Shown here: in pieces, positions 53,345 to 61,917 of the stretch
Numbering within the stretch: position 1 is the stretch's first letter
How the letters are laid out: every line of letters begins with the position of its first letter
NCBI GenBank assembly: GCA_965247035.1
Contig: CBDFGJ010000001.1
Span: forward strand, 248,001-312,000
Direction: 5' to 3'
Source of the DNA: Azophilus sp965247035
GTDB taxonomy: Bacteria > Pseudomonadota > Gammaproteobacteria > Pseudomonadales > Azotimanducaceae
DNA length: 64,000 nucleotides
Position numbers and translations under genes: made by a program
The notes under the pieces: model-generated
What the model saw: the letters and a program-made list of their open reading frames with translations, nothing else
Told to the model about the DNA's origin: nothing
The model's database searches: none

Positions 53345-54223
53345 TCAAGACGCTAGCGTTTGCAGCCAAGCCTTAAGCGCTTCGCTGATTGCCGCCGGGG
53401 AGTCCTCCTGAATGAAATGACTGCCGGGCACCGTAACCTCCGTTTGATTGGGCCAAGCGCGGCAGAATTTCCTGGCGGCCTCCTGAATGAGCGCACCCGG
53501 TTCAGCGTTGATGAATAATTTCGGTACCTCAGCGCGACACAGCCAGTCCGCATAGGACTGCACGATCGCCACCACGTCGGCCGGCTCGCCGTCGATGGGA
53601 ATTTGCCTCGGCCAAGTCAGGGTGGGTCGCCGGTCTTCGCCGGGCTCCCTGAATGGGCGCCGGTACACGGCCATTTCCTCATCCGTCAACTTGCGCAGCA
53701 CCGAGCCGGGCAGCACGTTCTCCACGAAGATGTTGTTTTGCAGCACCATGTCGTCACCCGCCGGTGAGCGGAACCCTGAGAAGACGCCCCGGGCCGCGGC
53801 CGGAAACTCATCCCAAGAGAGAGGCCGCACGATGGCCTCCATGTAGCAGATGCCTTTGACCGCTTGGCGGTGTCGGTTGGCCCAGTGGAAGCCCAAGGCG
53901 GAACCCCAGTCATGCACCACTAAAACCACGTTTTGCGTGACGCCTAGGGCTTCCAAAGCGGCATCCAGATAGTGCGCGTGTTCCACCAACCTGTACCGAT
54001 CAGGTCCGGGGTCATCCAGCTTGTCTGAATCTCCCATGCCGATGAGATCCGGTGCCAGGCAGCGGCCAAACTTGGACACCGCCGGCATAATGTTGCGCCA
54101 CAGATAGGACGATGTGGGGTTGCCGTGCAGGAACAGGATGGGGTCGCCTGCGCCCAACTCGACGTAAGCCATTTGCTTGCCGTGCACTTCGACTTTCTGT
54201 TTGGGATGTTCGCTCGCGTTCAT
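53345..54223 (-). CDS. dhaA: Haloalkane dehalogenase (HLD-II type)
   Basis: This 292-residue alpha/beta hydrolase has the nucleophile Asp105 in VVHDWGSALG, halide-binding Asn35 (HGNPTSSYLW) and Trp106. Glu129 is in YMEAIVRP and His269 in PGSHFIQED. This Asp-His-Glu triad and pattern match DhaA/LinB-type enzymes, which replace a carbon-bound halogen with hydroxyl. It converges on yqeY with a 2-bp gap. Physiological substrate is unknown; such genes are frequent in marine bacteria. Confidence 0.9.
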   Translation of the reverse strand: MNASEHPKQKVEVHGKQMAYVELGAGDPILFLHGNPTSSYLWRNIMPAVSKFGRCLAPDLIGMGDSDKLDDPGPDRYRLVEHAHYLDAALEALGVTQNVVLVVHDWGSALGFHWANRHRQAVKGICYMEAIVRPLSWDEFPAAARGVFSGFRSPAGDDMVLQNNIFVENVLPGSVLRKLTDEEMAVYRRPFREPGEDRRPTLTWPRQIPIDGEPADVVAIVQSYADWLCRAEVPKLFINAEPGALIQEAARKFCRAWPNQTEVTVPGSHFIQEDSPAAISEALKAWLQTLAS

Positions 54224-54253
54224 GTCAGCGTCCTTGTTGTTGATTGCGTCGAT

Positions 54254-55042
54254 CTAGGAGCCCTTGAACTGAGGCTTGCGCTTTTCCAGAAAGGCGTTGA
54301 TGCCTTCCCGTCCGTCGCCGTCCGCGGCAAGCCCAGCGATAGCCCGCGCCTCCAGCTCCATTTGCGACTCCAAGGTTTGCTCAAAGGTGCCGTTTAGAAG
54401 CGTCTTGACAGCACCGAAGGCGGCCGTTGGACCGGTGGCCAGCCGCTGGGCGAGCGCCTTGGCTTGGTCCAGCACCTCCGCGTCCGGCACCACTTGATTG
54501 ACCACCCCCCAGTCGAGCGCTTCTTGGCTGCTTAGAACCCGGTTGGTTAGCATCAGTTCTCGGCTGCGGCGGTCGCCAATTTTGCGCGGCATGTAAAAGG
54601 TGGAGCTGCCGTCTGGCGACAGCCCGGCCCGGGTGTAGGCCATGGTGAACACGGCGGATTCGGCGGCGATGGCCAAATCGCACGCCATCACGAAACTGAA
54701 GCCGGCACCGGCGGCGGTGCCGTTGATTGCGCCGACCACGGGTGCCTTGCTGCGGCCTAGGCGGGAAATTCCTAAATGCACATCCCCGGTCATCCGCATC
54801 AACAGCTTGCGGGCGCCGTCGCCAGCACTGGCGAAAGCGGCCAAATCGCCGCCGGCGCAGAACATCTTGCCAGCACCGGTCAGCAGGACGGCGCGGACTT
54901 CCGGATCATCGTCCGCTTCTATGGCGACGGCGTGGAACTCCTGCCCCATCAACGGGCTGAGCGCGTTCGCTGCCTCGGGGCGATTGAATGTTATAGTCGC
55001 TACGTTGTCGGCCACCTCGTAGATAAGGGTCTCGTAACTCAT
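54254..55042 (-). CDS. Enoyl-CoA hydratase/isomerase family protein
   Basis: The start MSYETLIYEV at 55042 gives 262 residues; the open frame runs 30 bases further but lacks support. The oxyanion-hole segments GAGKMFCAGGDLAAF (near residue 64) and GAINGTAAGAGFSFVMACDLA (near 102) mark the crotonase fold. The family adds water to enoyl-CoA or isomerises it. The catalytic-Glu region (AYTRAGLSPDGSSTF) has Asp at one position, as in many isomerase-type members, so a hydratase is not assured. A palindrome ACCGGCC/GGCCGGT lies at 55071-55093, upstream. Confidence 0.88.
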   Translation of the reverse strand: MSYETLIYEVADNVATITFNRPEAANALSPLMGQEFHAVAIEADDDPEVRAVLLTGAGKMFCAGGDLAAFASAGDGARKLLMRMTGDVHLGISRLGRSKAPVVGAINGTAAGAGFSFVMACDLAIAAESAVFTMAYTRAGLSPDGSSTFYMPRKIGDRRSRELMLTNRVLSSQEALDWGVVNQVVPDAEVLDQAKALAQRLATGPTAAFGAVKTLLNGTFEQTLESQMELEARAIAGLAADGDGREGINAFLEKRKPQFKGS

Positions 55043-55186
55043 CGTTGTTCCAAGTTGGTTCGGGAGGTTCACCGGCCTTTTGGATAGGCCGGTTCAGCAG
55101 GCCATGCCCTGCATCCTAGCGAATTCGTTGGCGGACTTCATCTCCAATGGCCAATCCGGGCGGCGGCTGCGACGCTGCCATCGGGA

Positions 55187-55283
55187 GCGCAACTGACATG
55201 AAGAAATGGCGGCAGGCCACTCCCGAATCTCAATCAACAACGGTGGCCCCGCATCACCGGCGCAACTGACATGAAGAAATGGC
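55187..55283 (+). repeat. Duplicated start region with a 23-codon upstream ORF
   Basis: A 24-bp sequence (GCGCAACTGACATGAAGAAA plus TGGC) occurs at 55187-55210 and again at 55260-55283, 73 bp apart. The second contains the ppiC-like start codon. The first makes a small reading frame, MKKWRQATPESQS..., that stops with the TGA at 55267-55269, one base before the real ATG. Either a leader peptide or a duplication scar. Confidence 0.8.
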
Positions 55284-56065
55284 TGAAGGAGCCGCTGATA
55301 GCGTTCTTGGCCCTCGGCGCCCTCATTTTCGGCTTGGCGAATTTCGTTGGGGAGCCGGCGGCGAATCAGGTGGTGGAAGTGGATCAGGCCGAGATCAATC
55401 GCCTGATCGAGCAGTGGCGGGCGCAGATGGGGCGTGCACCGTCCGAGGCCGAGCTTGACGGCCTGGTTGAGCAGTTTCTCCGGGAGGAGATTTACTATCG
55501 AGAGGCATTGCGGCTGTCCTTGGACCAAGGCGATGTCATCGTTCGTCGGCGCTTGGTGCAGAAACTGACCTTTCTGACCGAAGACCTCGCCACCAGCCAA
55601 CCACCTACGCAAGCTGAATTGCGGGCGTTTTACCAAACCAACCTCGGTCGCTACGAACTGCCCAAGCGCTTCAGCTTCCTGCACCGCTACTTCTCAGTTG
55701 ACCGGCGTGACGACGCCCAAGCGGATGCCGTTGCCGCCTTGGCCGACCCGTCCATCAGCGGCGACCCATTTATGCTACAACGCGCTTATGCGGAGCGCTC
55801 GGAACGCAAGATTGGCGTCCTGTTCGGGCGAGGGTTCGCCGCTTCGGTGGCGGCGTTGACGCCGAGCCCCGACTGGCAAGGTCCCATTCGCTCCGCCTAC
55901 GGCTGGCACTTGGTGCGCCTTGAGCAAATACAACCCTCCAGGCTGCCCCCATTTGAAGACATGGCCGTGCGGGTGGCTGCGGATCTGAACGCTCAGCATC
56001 GAGAGGACGCCAACAGGGCCTTCTACGAGCAGTTGCGCAGCCGCTACCAAGTGCTGCGGCCCTAG
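55271..56065 (+). CDS. PpiC-type (parvulin) peptidyl-prolyl isomerase, membrane anchored
   Basis: The protein has 264 residues. An N-terminal anchor (PLIAFLALGALIFGLANFV) follows MKKWLKE. A helical chaperone-like part comes next, then the parvulin domain (about 145-245) with GFAASVAAL and IRSAYGWHLVRLEQIQPS. It would act on the periplasmic side as a foldase. The gene begins a four-gene plus-strand cluster with HupE-like, beta-helix and di-haem proteins, suggesting folding help for those exported proteins. Confidence 0.88.
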   Translation: MKKWLKEPLIAFLALGALIFGLANFVGEPAANQVVEVDQAEINRLIEQWRAQMGRAPSEAELDGLVEQFLREEIYYREALRLSLDQGDVIVRRRLVQKLTFLTEDLATSQPPTQAELRAFYQTNLGRYELPKRFSFLHRYFSVDRRDDAQADAVAALADPSISGDPFMLQRAYAERSERKIGVLFGRGFAASVAALTPSPDWQGPIRSAYGWHLVRLEQIQPSRLPPFEDMAVRVAADLNAQHREDANRAFYEQLRSRYQVLRP

Positions 56066-56080
56066 AGGCGGCACCAGTCC

Positions 56081-57142
56081 ATGCCGCAACGTTTGGTTCG
56101 GATTGCTTGGTGCGCGGGCCTAGGTTTGGTTCTGGCCAGCGCGCCGCCGATGTCCCATGAGATTCGCCCGGCGCTGCTGCAACTGACCGAAACGGCACCG
56201 GAACGCTTTACCGTGCTGTGGAAGCAGCCGGTGGTGCAGGACCGCCGATTGCCGATTGACCCGGTATTGCCCGACCACTGTCGGCCGCTGGCCGAACCTC
56301 GGCCCGAAGTTGTTGGCGGTGCCTTGGTGCAGCGCTGGGAGGTGGCCTGCGCTCTGCGCGAAGGAAGCGTCAACATCAAGGGCTTGGCCCGCACCCTGAC
56401 CGACGTGCTGGTGGAAGTGCGTCGCTTGGATGGGAATGAAACCAGGGTGCTGCTGAATTCCAGCGCCCCTTCGTTCGACTTGCAGGACCCAAGCCCGCGA
56501 GTGGCCGCTTACCTCATCCTGGGCGTCGAGCATTTACTGCTGGGCATAGACCATGTGCTCTTCGTGCTTGGCTTGGTGTTGTTCATCCCCAACCGCTGGG
56601 CGCTGCTGAAGACCATCACCAGTTTCACCTTGGCCCACAGCATCACTTTGGCGCTGTCGGTCATGGGGTTCGTGCAGGTGCCCCAAGGGCCGGTGGAGGC
56701 AGTTATCGCCCTGTCCATCCTGTTCTTGGCGCGGGAGTTGTTGCTGCCCCAAGCGCAGCGTTCCGTGCTGACCCAAGGACGGCCTTGGGTCATGGCGTTC
56801 ATCTTCGGGCTGCTGCACGGGCTCGGCTTTGCCGGTGCCTTGGCTGAGATCGGCCTACCGCGGGAGCAATTGACGCTGGCTCTTTTTCTGTTCAATGTGG
56901 GTATTGAGGCTGGGCAGATTTTGATTATCGCGTTGGCGCTCATGGTCTTTTGGGCGCTGCGTCGGTTGTCGGAATTGGCCGCTGCCCGTTGGTCGCTGAT
57001 TGAGCGGGCCACGCTCTGGAACGCCGCTGGAAGTAGCGGCGCAACAGAGCTCCGACTTGCTCCAATCAACACCGCCTTGGTCTATTGCATGGGTGCTATG
57101 GCGACGTTCTGGACTATCGACCGAGTCCTAGCGCTGCTGTAG
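56081..57142 (+). CDS. HupE/UreJ family membrane protein
   Basis: The protein has 353 residues. A probable signal peptide (WCAGLGLVLASAPPMSHEIRP) leads to a periplasmic domain (to about 145). Several membrane helices follow, with the HupE/UreJ core HLLLGIDHVLFVLGLVLF, TSFTLAHSITLALSVMGF and FGLLHGLGFAGALAEIGLP. The conserved His and Asp in these segments bind metal in related permeases. This second HupE/UreJ type (HupE/UreJ_2) is often found with the SO_2929/2930 pair, as here; its substrate (possibly nickel or cobalt) is uncertain. Confidence 0.88.
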   Translation: MPQRLVRIAWCAGLGLVLASAPPMSHEIRPALLQLTETAPERFTVLWKQPVVQDRRLPIDPVLPDHCRPLAEPRPEVVGGALVQRWEVACALREGSVNIKGLARTLTDVLVEVRRLDGNETRVLLNSSAPSFDLQDPSPRVAAYLILGVEHLLLGIDHVLFVLGLVLFIPNRWALLKTITSFTLAHSITLALSVMGFVQVPQGPVEAVIALSILFLARELLLPQAQRSVLTQGRPWVMAFIFGLLHGLGFAGALAEIGLPREQLTLALFLFNVGIEAGQILIIALALMVFWALRRLSELAAARWSLIERATLWNAAGSSGATELRLAPINTALVYCMGAMATFWTIDRVLALL

Positions 57143-57172
57143 TCTTGCATGGTCGGTTTGTGGAGAATGCTT

Positions 57173-58396
57173 ATGCACACCAACTTCAGCAAAGCCTTGA
57201 GATGCTGCTGCATCGGGGCGGTTTTGTTGGCGGCCATTGGCTGCGGTCGTCAAGAGACGCCATTGATGGGGGGCTTTGAAGAGGCATTTCGGTTTCAGCT
57301 CGAAACCGCCGAGCCCGGTGCCGTTATCGAAGTTCCCAAGGGCCGGTTTGTGTTTCAGCGGCGCCTTAGCCTCAACGCCGATGGGGTCACCATTCGGGGT
57401 GTTGGTGCGCAGGACTCCATCCTGAGCTTTCAAGGACAGATCGCTGGTGCTGAAGGGCTGTACGTTGCCGCTAACGACTTCACCATTGTCGATCTTGCCA
57501 TTGAGGACACGGCAGGTGATGCGCTGAAAATCCAAGGCGGAAGCAACATCCTGGTGCGGCGGGTGCGCACCGAGTGGACGCGGGGGCCACATCGGGACAA
57601 CGGTGCCTACGGCATTTATCCGGTACAGACGGAAAACATCCTCATTGAGGAATCGGTGGCGATCGGTGCATCCGACGCCGGCATCTACGTTGGTCAATCC
57701 CGCAACGTCATCGTCAGGAACAACCGCGTTGAATTCAACGTGGCGGGCATCGAAATTGAAAACACGGTGGCAGCAGATGTCTACGGCAACGCCGCCACCA
57801 ACAACACCGGTGGCATTCTCGTGTTCAACATGCCCGACTTGGCGCAACAGGGCCACAGCATAAGGGTGTTCAACAACAGGGTTTGGGGCAACAACACGGC
57901 CAATTTTGGCGCCCCTGGCTCGGCCGTGGCTGGGGTGCCAGCAGGTTCAGGCGTACTGATCAACGCCCATGACGCGGTTGAGTTGTTTGGCAATGAAATT
58001 GCCGACCATCGAACCGCCAACGTACTGATTTCCAGCTATTTCAGCGCCGCCTACTCGGGTGAAAGAGATGTGGTGGAGAATTTCGACCCCTATCCCGAGA
58101 CCATCCTCATTTTCGGCAACACCTTTAGTGGCGGCGGCGATGCGCCGGACTACGAAGGCTTGAATGCGGTGCGCCGGTCGCTTTACGGCACTGAAGGTCG
58201 GTTGCCGGACATGGTTTGGGACGGCTTCCGCCATCCTGAGCGCAATGGAAGGGAATTCGCCATTTGCGTGAACAATGGGTGGGCGGAATTGTTGGACATC
58301 GACGCTGGCAACAACTACGTGAGGCCAGTCGTCGCCATGAGGCGACATGCCTGCAGTCATCCTCGGCTTGCCCCAGTGGTTTTGCCGGATTCCTAG
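57173..58396 (+). CDS. Parallel beta-helix lipoprotein (SO_2929 type)
   Basis: The ATG at 57173 follows GGAG with a 7-base gap; ATGs at 57149 and 57167 are worse placed. It gives 407 residues. A lipoprotein signal ends at AIGC (Cys24). The rest shows right-handed beta-helix repeats (GVTIRGVGAQDSIL, NFTIVDLAIEDTAGDALKI-like, NVIVRNNRVEFNVAGIEIEN). It carries the TIGR03805-type pattern and is always paired with the di-haem protein next door. Probably surface/periplasmic; function unknown. Confidence 0.88.
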   Translation: MHTNFSKALRCCCIGAVLLAAIGCGRQETPLMGGFEEAFRFQLETAEPGAVIEVPKGRFVFQRRLSLNADGVTIRGVGAQDSILSFQGQIAGAEGLYVAANDFTIVDLAIEDTAGDALKIQGGSNILVRRVRTEWTRGPHRDNGAYGIYPVQTENILIEESVAIGASDAGIYVGQSRNVIVRNNRVEFNVAGIEIENTVAADVYGNAATNNTGGILVFNMPDLAQQGHSIRVFNNRVWGNNTANFGAPGSAVAGVPAGSGVLINAHDAVELFGNEIADHRTANVLISSYFSAAYSGERDVVENFDPYPETILIFGNTFSGGGDAPDYEGLNAVRRSLYGTEGRLPDMVWDGFRHPERNGREFAICVNNGWAELLDIDAGNNYVRPVVAMRRHACSHPRLAPVVLPDS

Positions 58397-58439
58397 GCTT
58401 CTTGGCGCGCATCGCATTAGTGCATTGACCGGACGCCTG

Positions 58440-59804
58440 ATGCGGACAGCGCTCGTCTTGATGCTGACAGGCTGGCTGGTGTTGGCCGGGGCCTGCGCTC
58501 CGACGCCGGAGATCAAGCGCTTCAATGCCGGGGAGTATCCTGAACGACTGTCGGATTGGGGCCTTTTCACGCGTCGCGGAGCCCGCTTGGTGCTGGGCCC
58601 GGAAGTGATCCCCTATGACGTCAACACGCCCCTGTTTTCGGATTACGCGCTGAAGCTGCGCACGGTTTGGTTGCCGCCGGGCGCTCAAGCTGTCTATGCT
58701 GAGGATGCTGCTTACGCCATGCCCGTCGGCGCACTTATCAGCAAGACCTTCTTCTATCCCTTGCAGGGGGGCGTGGCGCAGGCGCTGGAGGGTTGGGATG
58801 GCGCAATCGAACAACTGGACCTGGATCAAGTCCGGTTGGTGGAGACGCGGCTGCTGATTCGCCAAGCCGATGGTTGGGACACCGCCGCCTACATTTGGCG
58901 CGGCGAGGATGCGTGGCTCAATGTCACTGGTCGGGTGCTGTCCTTTGAGTTGGCGCCGCCGCAGGCCTATTCGCCGCGAGGGGAGGCGTCAAGCGTCGGT
59001 CATCAGTTTGCCGAAGCAACTCCTGAACTTGGCCAAGCTGGCCTTGACGCCGTTGACGGCCCCTCCCGGCGGTCGCTGGAATCAACCCTTCAGGATGCAG
59101 CTATGAAGCTGTCCTATATTGTGCCGAGCCGTAGTGAATGCGCCCAATGCCACGTCACTGGCGATAGGGGCGACGCCATCCTGCCCATCGGCATCACCAC
59201 CCGGCAGTTGAATCGCGGCTATGGCGGCGGACCGGGGAATCAGATTGAACAGTGGCGGCGCGGTTGGTTGGCGGATGCGCCGCCGGTCATCAGTCAAACG
59301 CCCTTGGCTGATTGGGGCCGGTTGGACGAAAGCGGCGAACAGAGCGCCCCATTGGAGCGCTTGGCGCGGTCATACCTTGATGCGAATTGCGGCCACTGCC
59401 ACAGTCCCACTGGCGCGGCTGATCCAAGCGGTTTGTGGTTGGACCACGGGAATCAATCCTGGCGTCGCTTGGGTCTCTGCAAGCCGCCCATAGCGGCCGG
59501 CCAAGGCTCTGGCGGCAGACCCTACTCCGTGACGCCTGGAGTGCCGGATGCCTCCATTCTAGTGTTCCGCATGGCGGCTAACGACCCGGCGGTGAGAATG
59601 CCGGAAATCGGGCGCTCGGTGGTTCATCGTCGAGGCTTGGCGGTGGTGTCGGATTGGATTGCTTCGTTGCCGGGCAAATGTAACGAGTTCGTTGCGACGG
59701 GTGCAGCTAAGGTGGCGACGTCTTCCAAGGAACAGGCGATGTTTCTTGCCGGACGGCACGCTAATAACCCTCCAGCTCGCCGTAGCGATTTCGGTGGAAG
59801 CTGA
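58440..59804 (+). CDS. Di-haem c-type cytochrome lipoprotein (SO_2930 type)
   Basis: The ATG at 58440 gives MRTALVLMLTGWLVLAGAC with a lipobox Cys19; the longer frame upstream overlaps the previous gene. It has 454 residues. Two CxxCH haem motifs are CAQCH (about residue 237) and CGHCH (about 320). The phrase YDVNTPLFSDYALKLRTVWLP is the TIGR03806-family hallmark. The pair with the beta-helix protein suggests an extracytoplasmic redox complex. Its 3' end overlaps the convergent acyl-CoA dehydrogenase by 44 bp. Confidence 0.9.
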   Translation: MRTALVLMLTGWLVLAGACAPTPEIKRFNAGEYPERLSDWGLFTRRGARLVLGPEVIPYDVNTPLFSDYALKLRTVWLPPGAQAVYAEDAAYAMPVGALISKTFFYPLQGGVAQALEGWDGAIEQLDLDQVRLVETRLLIRQADGWDTAAYIWRGEDAWLNVTGRVLSFELAPPQAYSPRGEASSVGHQFAEATPELGQAGLDAVDGPSRRSLESTLQDAAMKLSYIVPSRSECAQCHVTGDRGDAILPIGITTRQLNRGYGGGPGNQIEQWRRGWLADAPPVISQTPLADWGRLDESGEQSAPLERLARSYLDANCGHCHSPTGAADPSGLWLDHGNQSWRRLGLCKPPIAAGQGSGGRPYSVTPGVPDASILVFRMAANDPAVRMPEIGRSVVHRRGLAVVSDWIASLPGKCNEFVATGAAKVATSSKEQAMFLAGRHANNPPARRSDFGGS

Positions 59805-60906
59805 CGTCGCCAAGGATTTGCTCCGAGACGGCGGCGCGCTTGATGAAGAAACCGATGTCGAACTCATCGGTCATGCCGATGCCGCCGTGCATCTGAATGC
59901 CCTCTCGGGAGACTAGGTTGTAGGTTTCCCCCACCTTGGCCTTGGCGAGGCTGGCCAGCTTAGCCACTTCATCCCGTCCACGGCCTTCATCCAAGGCCGT
60001 CAGTGCTTCAAGCACGCAGGATTTCGCCAGTTCAATTTCGCAGAACATGTTGGCGGCACGGTGCTTGAGCGCTTGAAATGAGCCAATGGGCACGCCGAAC
60101 TGTTGGCGCTCCTTTAAGTAGGCTAGGGTGCGGTCAAAGCACTCCTGCAGGCCGCCGAGCATCTCCGCCGCCATGCCGATTCTGCCGATGTCCAGGGTTG
60201 GGTCCAGCACCTCAGCACCCTTGCTCAATTCGCCGACCAAGGCGCCGTGCGGCAATGGAACCTCGTTAAAGTCAATGTTGGCGGCATTGCGGGAATCGAC
60301 CATCGCCGTGTGCGTGACCTGCACGCCCTTTGCTGTTCGGTCCACCAGAAAGAGGCTGATGCCGTCTCGATCGCCCGGGTCGCCGGAGGTGCGGGCCGAG
60401 ACCACCAGCTTGTCGGCCACATGGCCGTCCAGCACAAAGGTCTTGCTGCCGTTCAGCAAGAAGCCCTCAGAGGTGTGTTCGATCTTGGTGTGAACATCAT
60501 AGGGCTTGTGGTGGCGGGATTCCTCCAAGGCGACGGCCAAGAGCAGGTCGCCGCTTGATATGGCCGGCAGGAGGTCCTCTTTTTGACTTTCATTGCCGCC
60601 CTTGTTGACGAGGGTGCCGCCTAGCCAGACGGTGGCGAAGAGCGGGCTGGCGACCAGCGTGCGGCCGGTCTCCTCCGTGACCACGCCAAGCCCCTTGTAG
60701 CCGAAATCCAAGCCGCCAAAGGCTTCCGGGAAGGGGATTGCGGCCCAGCCTAGTTCCGCCATCCCTTTCCAAGTGCCCTCATCAAACCCCAGCGCTGAAC
60801 CCTCGTCGCGCAACTTGCGCAACTGCGCAATCGGCGCGTTTTTGGCGCAAAAATTCCGGGCGCTATCTTTGAGCATGGTCTGCTCGTCACTGAGAATCAT
60901 CGTCAT
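59761..60906 (-). CDS. Acyl-CoA dehydrogenase family protein
   Basis: The likely start is the ATG at 60906 (MTMILSDEQTMLKDSARNF), 381 residues; a TTG at 60927 or ATG at 60900 would also fit. The three ACAD domains are present, with FLVDRTAKGVQV, RQQFGVPIGSFQALKH and the C-terminal GIQMHGGIGMTDEFDIGFF. The arginine-rich FAD contact and length are normal. It resembles the FadE28/29-type alpha-chain group more than short-chain forms. Substrate unknown. It converges on the cytochrome gene with overlapping 3' ends. Confidence 0.9.
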   Translation of the reverse strand: MTMILSDEQTMLKDSARNFCAKNAPIAQLRKLRDEGSALGFDEGTWKGMAELGWAAIPFPEAFGGLDFGYKGLGVVTEETGRTLVASPLFATVWLGGTLVNKGGNESQKEDLLPAISSGDLLLAVALEESRHHKPYDVHTKIEHTSEGFLLNGSKTFVLDGHVADKLVVSARTSGDPGDRDGISLFLVDRTAKGVQVTHTAMVDSRNAANIDFNEVPLPHGALVGELSKGAEVLDPTLDIGRIGMAAEMLGGLQECFDRTLAYLKERQQFGVPIGSFQALKHRAANMFCEIELAKSCVLEALTALDEGRGRDEVAKLASLAKAKVGETYNLVSREGIQMHGGIGMTDEFDIGFFIKRAAVSEQILGDVSFHRNRYGELEGY

Positions 60907-61344
60907 GGCCTTGGCAACTCCGGGCAAAAGGACGCACTGAAACGGCGTCGGGTAAAACGTGGAATCAAATCAAATTGTCGGGTTTTTGTCTAGCGGTGGC
61001 GCTCGGTTCGTTGGCGACGGGGTTGCTCGGTGAAGCTGCTGATTCGACACGTTGGAGGATGAAGGGTTGGCGGCGTATCAGGCTGCCCGTGTGGGAAGCG
61101 CCGCGAGGGTGTGAATCGGCTCAGACACATTTCGGAATTTCGGCCGCGGCGATTTTTGGCGCCTTGGTGCGCTGGTATCGACGGGGTGACGGGCTGCGGG
61201 CGGCTTGATCAATCGGGTCACTTGGTAGCTGATCGTGTATGCTTGCTTCGCAAGTTCGATGGCGGTTGTTCGACGTGCTCAGGCTCACTTCAGGATTCAA
61301 CACTGCAGTCTGGATTCCGATCAGGTCAACTGCATGGGCATTCG
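60907..61344. other. 438-bp region upstream of the final cassette
   Basis: No supported gene. Open frames here have odd composition and no recognisable domains. It separates the ACAD gene from the cassette at the window end and may hold the cassette promoter or the edge of an island. A small stem CTTGC-TTC-GCAAG lies near 61240. Confidence 0.4.
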
Positions 61345-61917
61345 GTGGCGCGGCAGTGTACGGCTGTCTTGGAGCGAACGTTCCATGCTACGGGTTGGCG
61401 GGTCAGAGCGTTGGAAGTCAAATGGGGTATTTCGGTGCGTAGCGGTTCAGATGTACAGCTGACACTCTCGATCTGGGACGACTTCAAGCCCCCAGGCCCG
61501 CTTATATTGCCTGCACCGAATGGCGACGAGGGTGGGCAGTTCGTGGACGTGGATTCGGAGTCCGGCGCACGGAAGGAGATCTACTCTTGGCGAGTGCGGG
61601 AGGATGTCTTCGCCGGCATTGTCGATGAGGGAATGCGACGGGACTTACGTGATCGACTGATTGAAAAACCGATGGACTCCGAGCCACCCGAAGGGAGAGG
61701 CATGGACGTGCTTGAGGATTTCGTAACCAGAGCCGACGCAGTGATTCGCCTTGGTCCCAAAGACTGCGCGCCAAGCGAAAGTCAATCCGATGAAGCTCAT
61801 GATGACGAAGAGGGCGACCCCATGGAACTCAACACCCTACTCGCATTAGCGATGCATTTGAAGTGGATTCTCGCTTGCTTCAGAGGCCGGCCCGGGATAT
61901 CGTTTTCCGTGCGATGA
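61111..61917 (+). CDS. Hypothetical protein, first gene of PIN/ATPase cassette (start uncertain)
   Basis: The frame is open from 61111, but the coding-like part begins around 61345 (GTG, MARQCTAV...) or 61411 (TTG). From there it reads like a real protein: ISVRSGSDVQLTLSIWDD, then YSWRVREDVFAGIVDEGMRR and an acidic EAHDDEEGDPMELN before a hydrophobic end LALAMHLKWILACFRG. I do not recognise the family. Its stop overlaps the ATG of the PIN gene by 4 bases (ATGA), so the two are coupled. Confidence 0.55.
   Translation: MNRLRHISEFRPRRFLAPWCAGIDGVTGCGRLDQSGHLVADRVCLLRKFDGGCSTCSGSLQDSTLQSGFRSGQLHGHSVARQCTAVLERTFHATGWRVRALEVKWGISVRSGSDVQLTLSIWDDFKPPGPLILPAPNGDEGGQFVDVDSESGARKEIYSWRVREDVFAGIVDEGMRRDLRDRLIEKPMDSEPPEGRGMDVLEDFVTRADAVIRLGPKDCAPSESQSDEAHDDEEGDPMELNTLLALAMHLKWILACFRGRPGISFSVR

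Noticed and set aside
60975..61208. 77-codon ORF with a hydrophobic start after the acyl-CoA dehydrogenase
   Set aside because: TTG start without ribosome-binding site and no continuation of a domain; left as non-coding.
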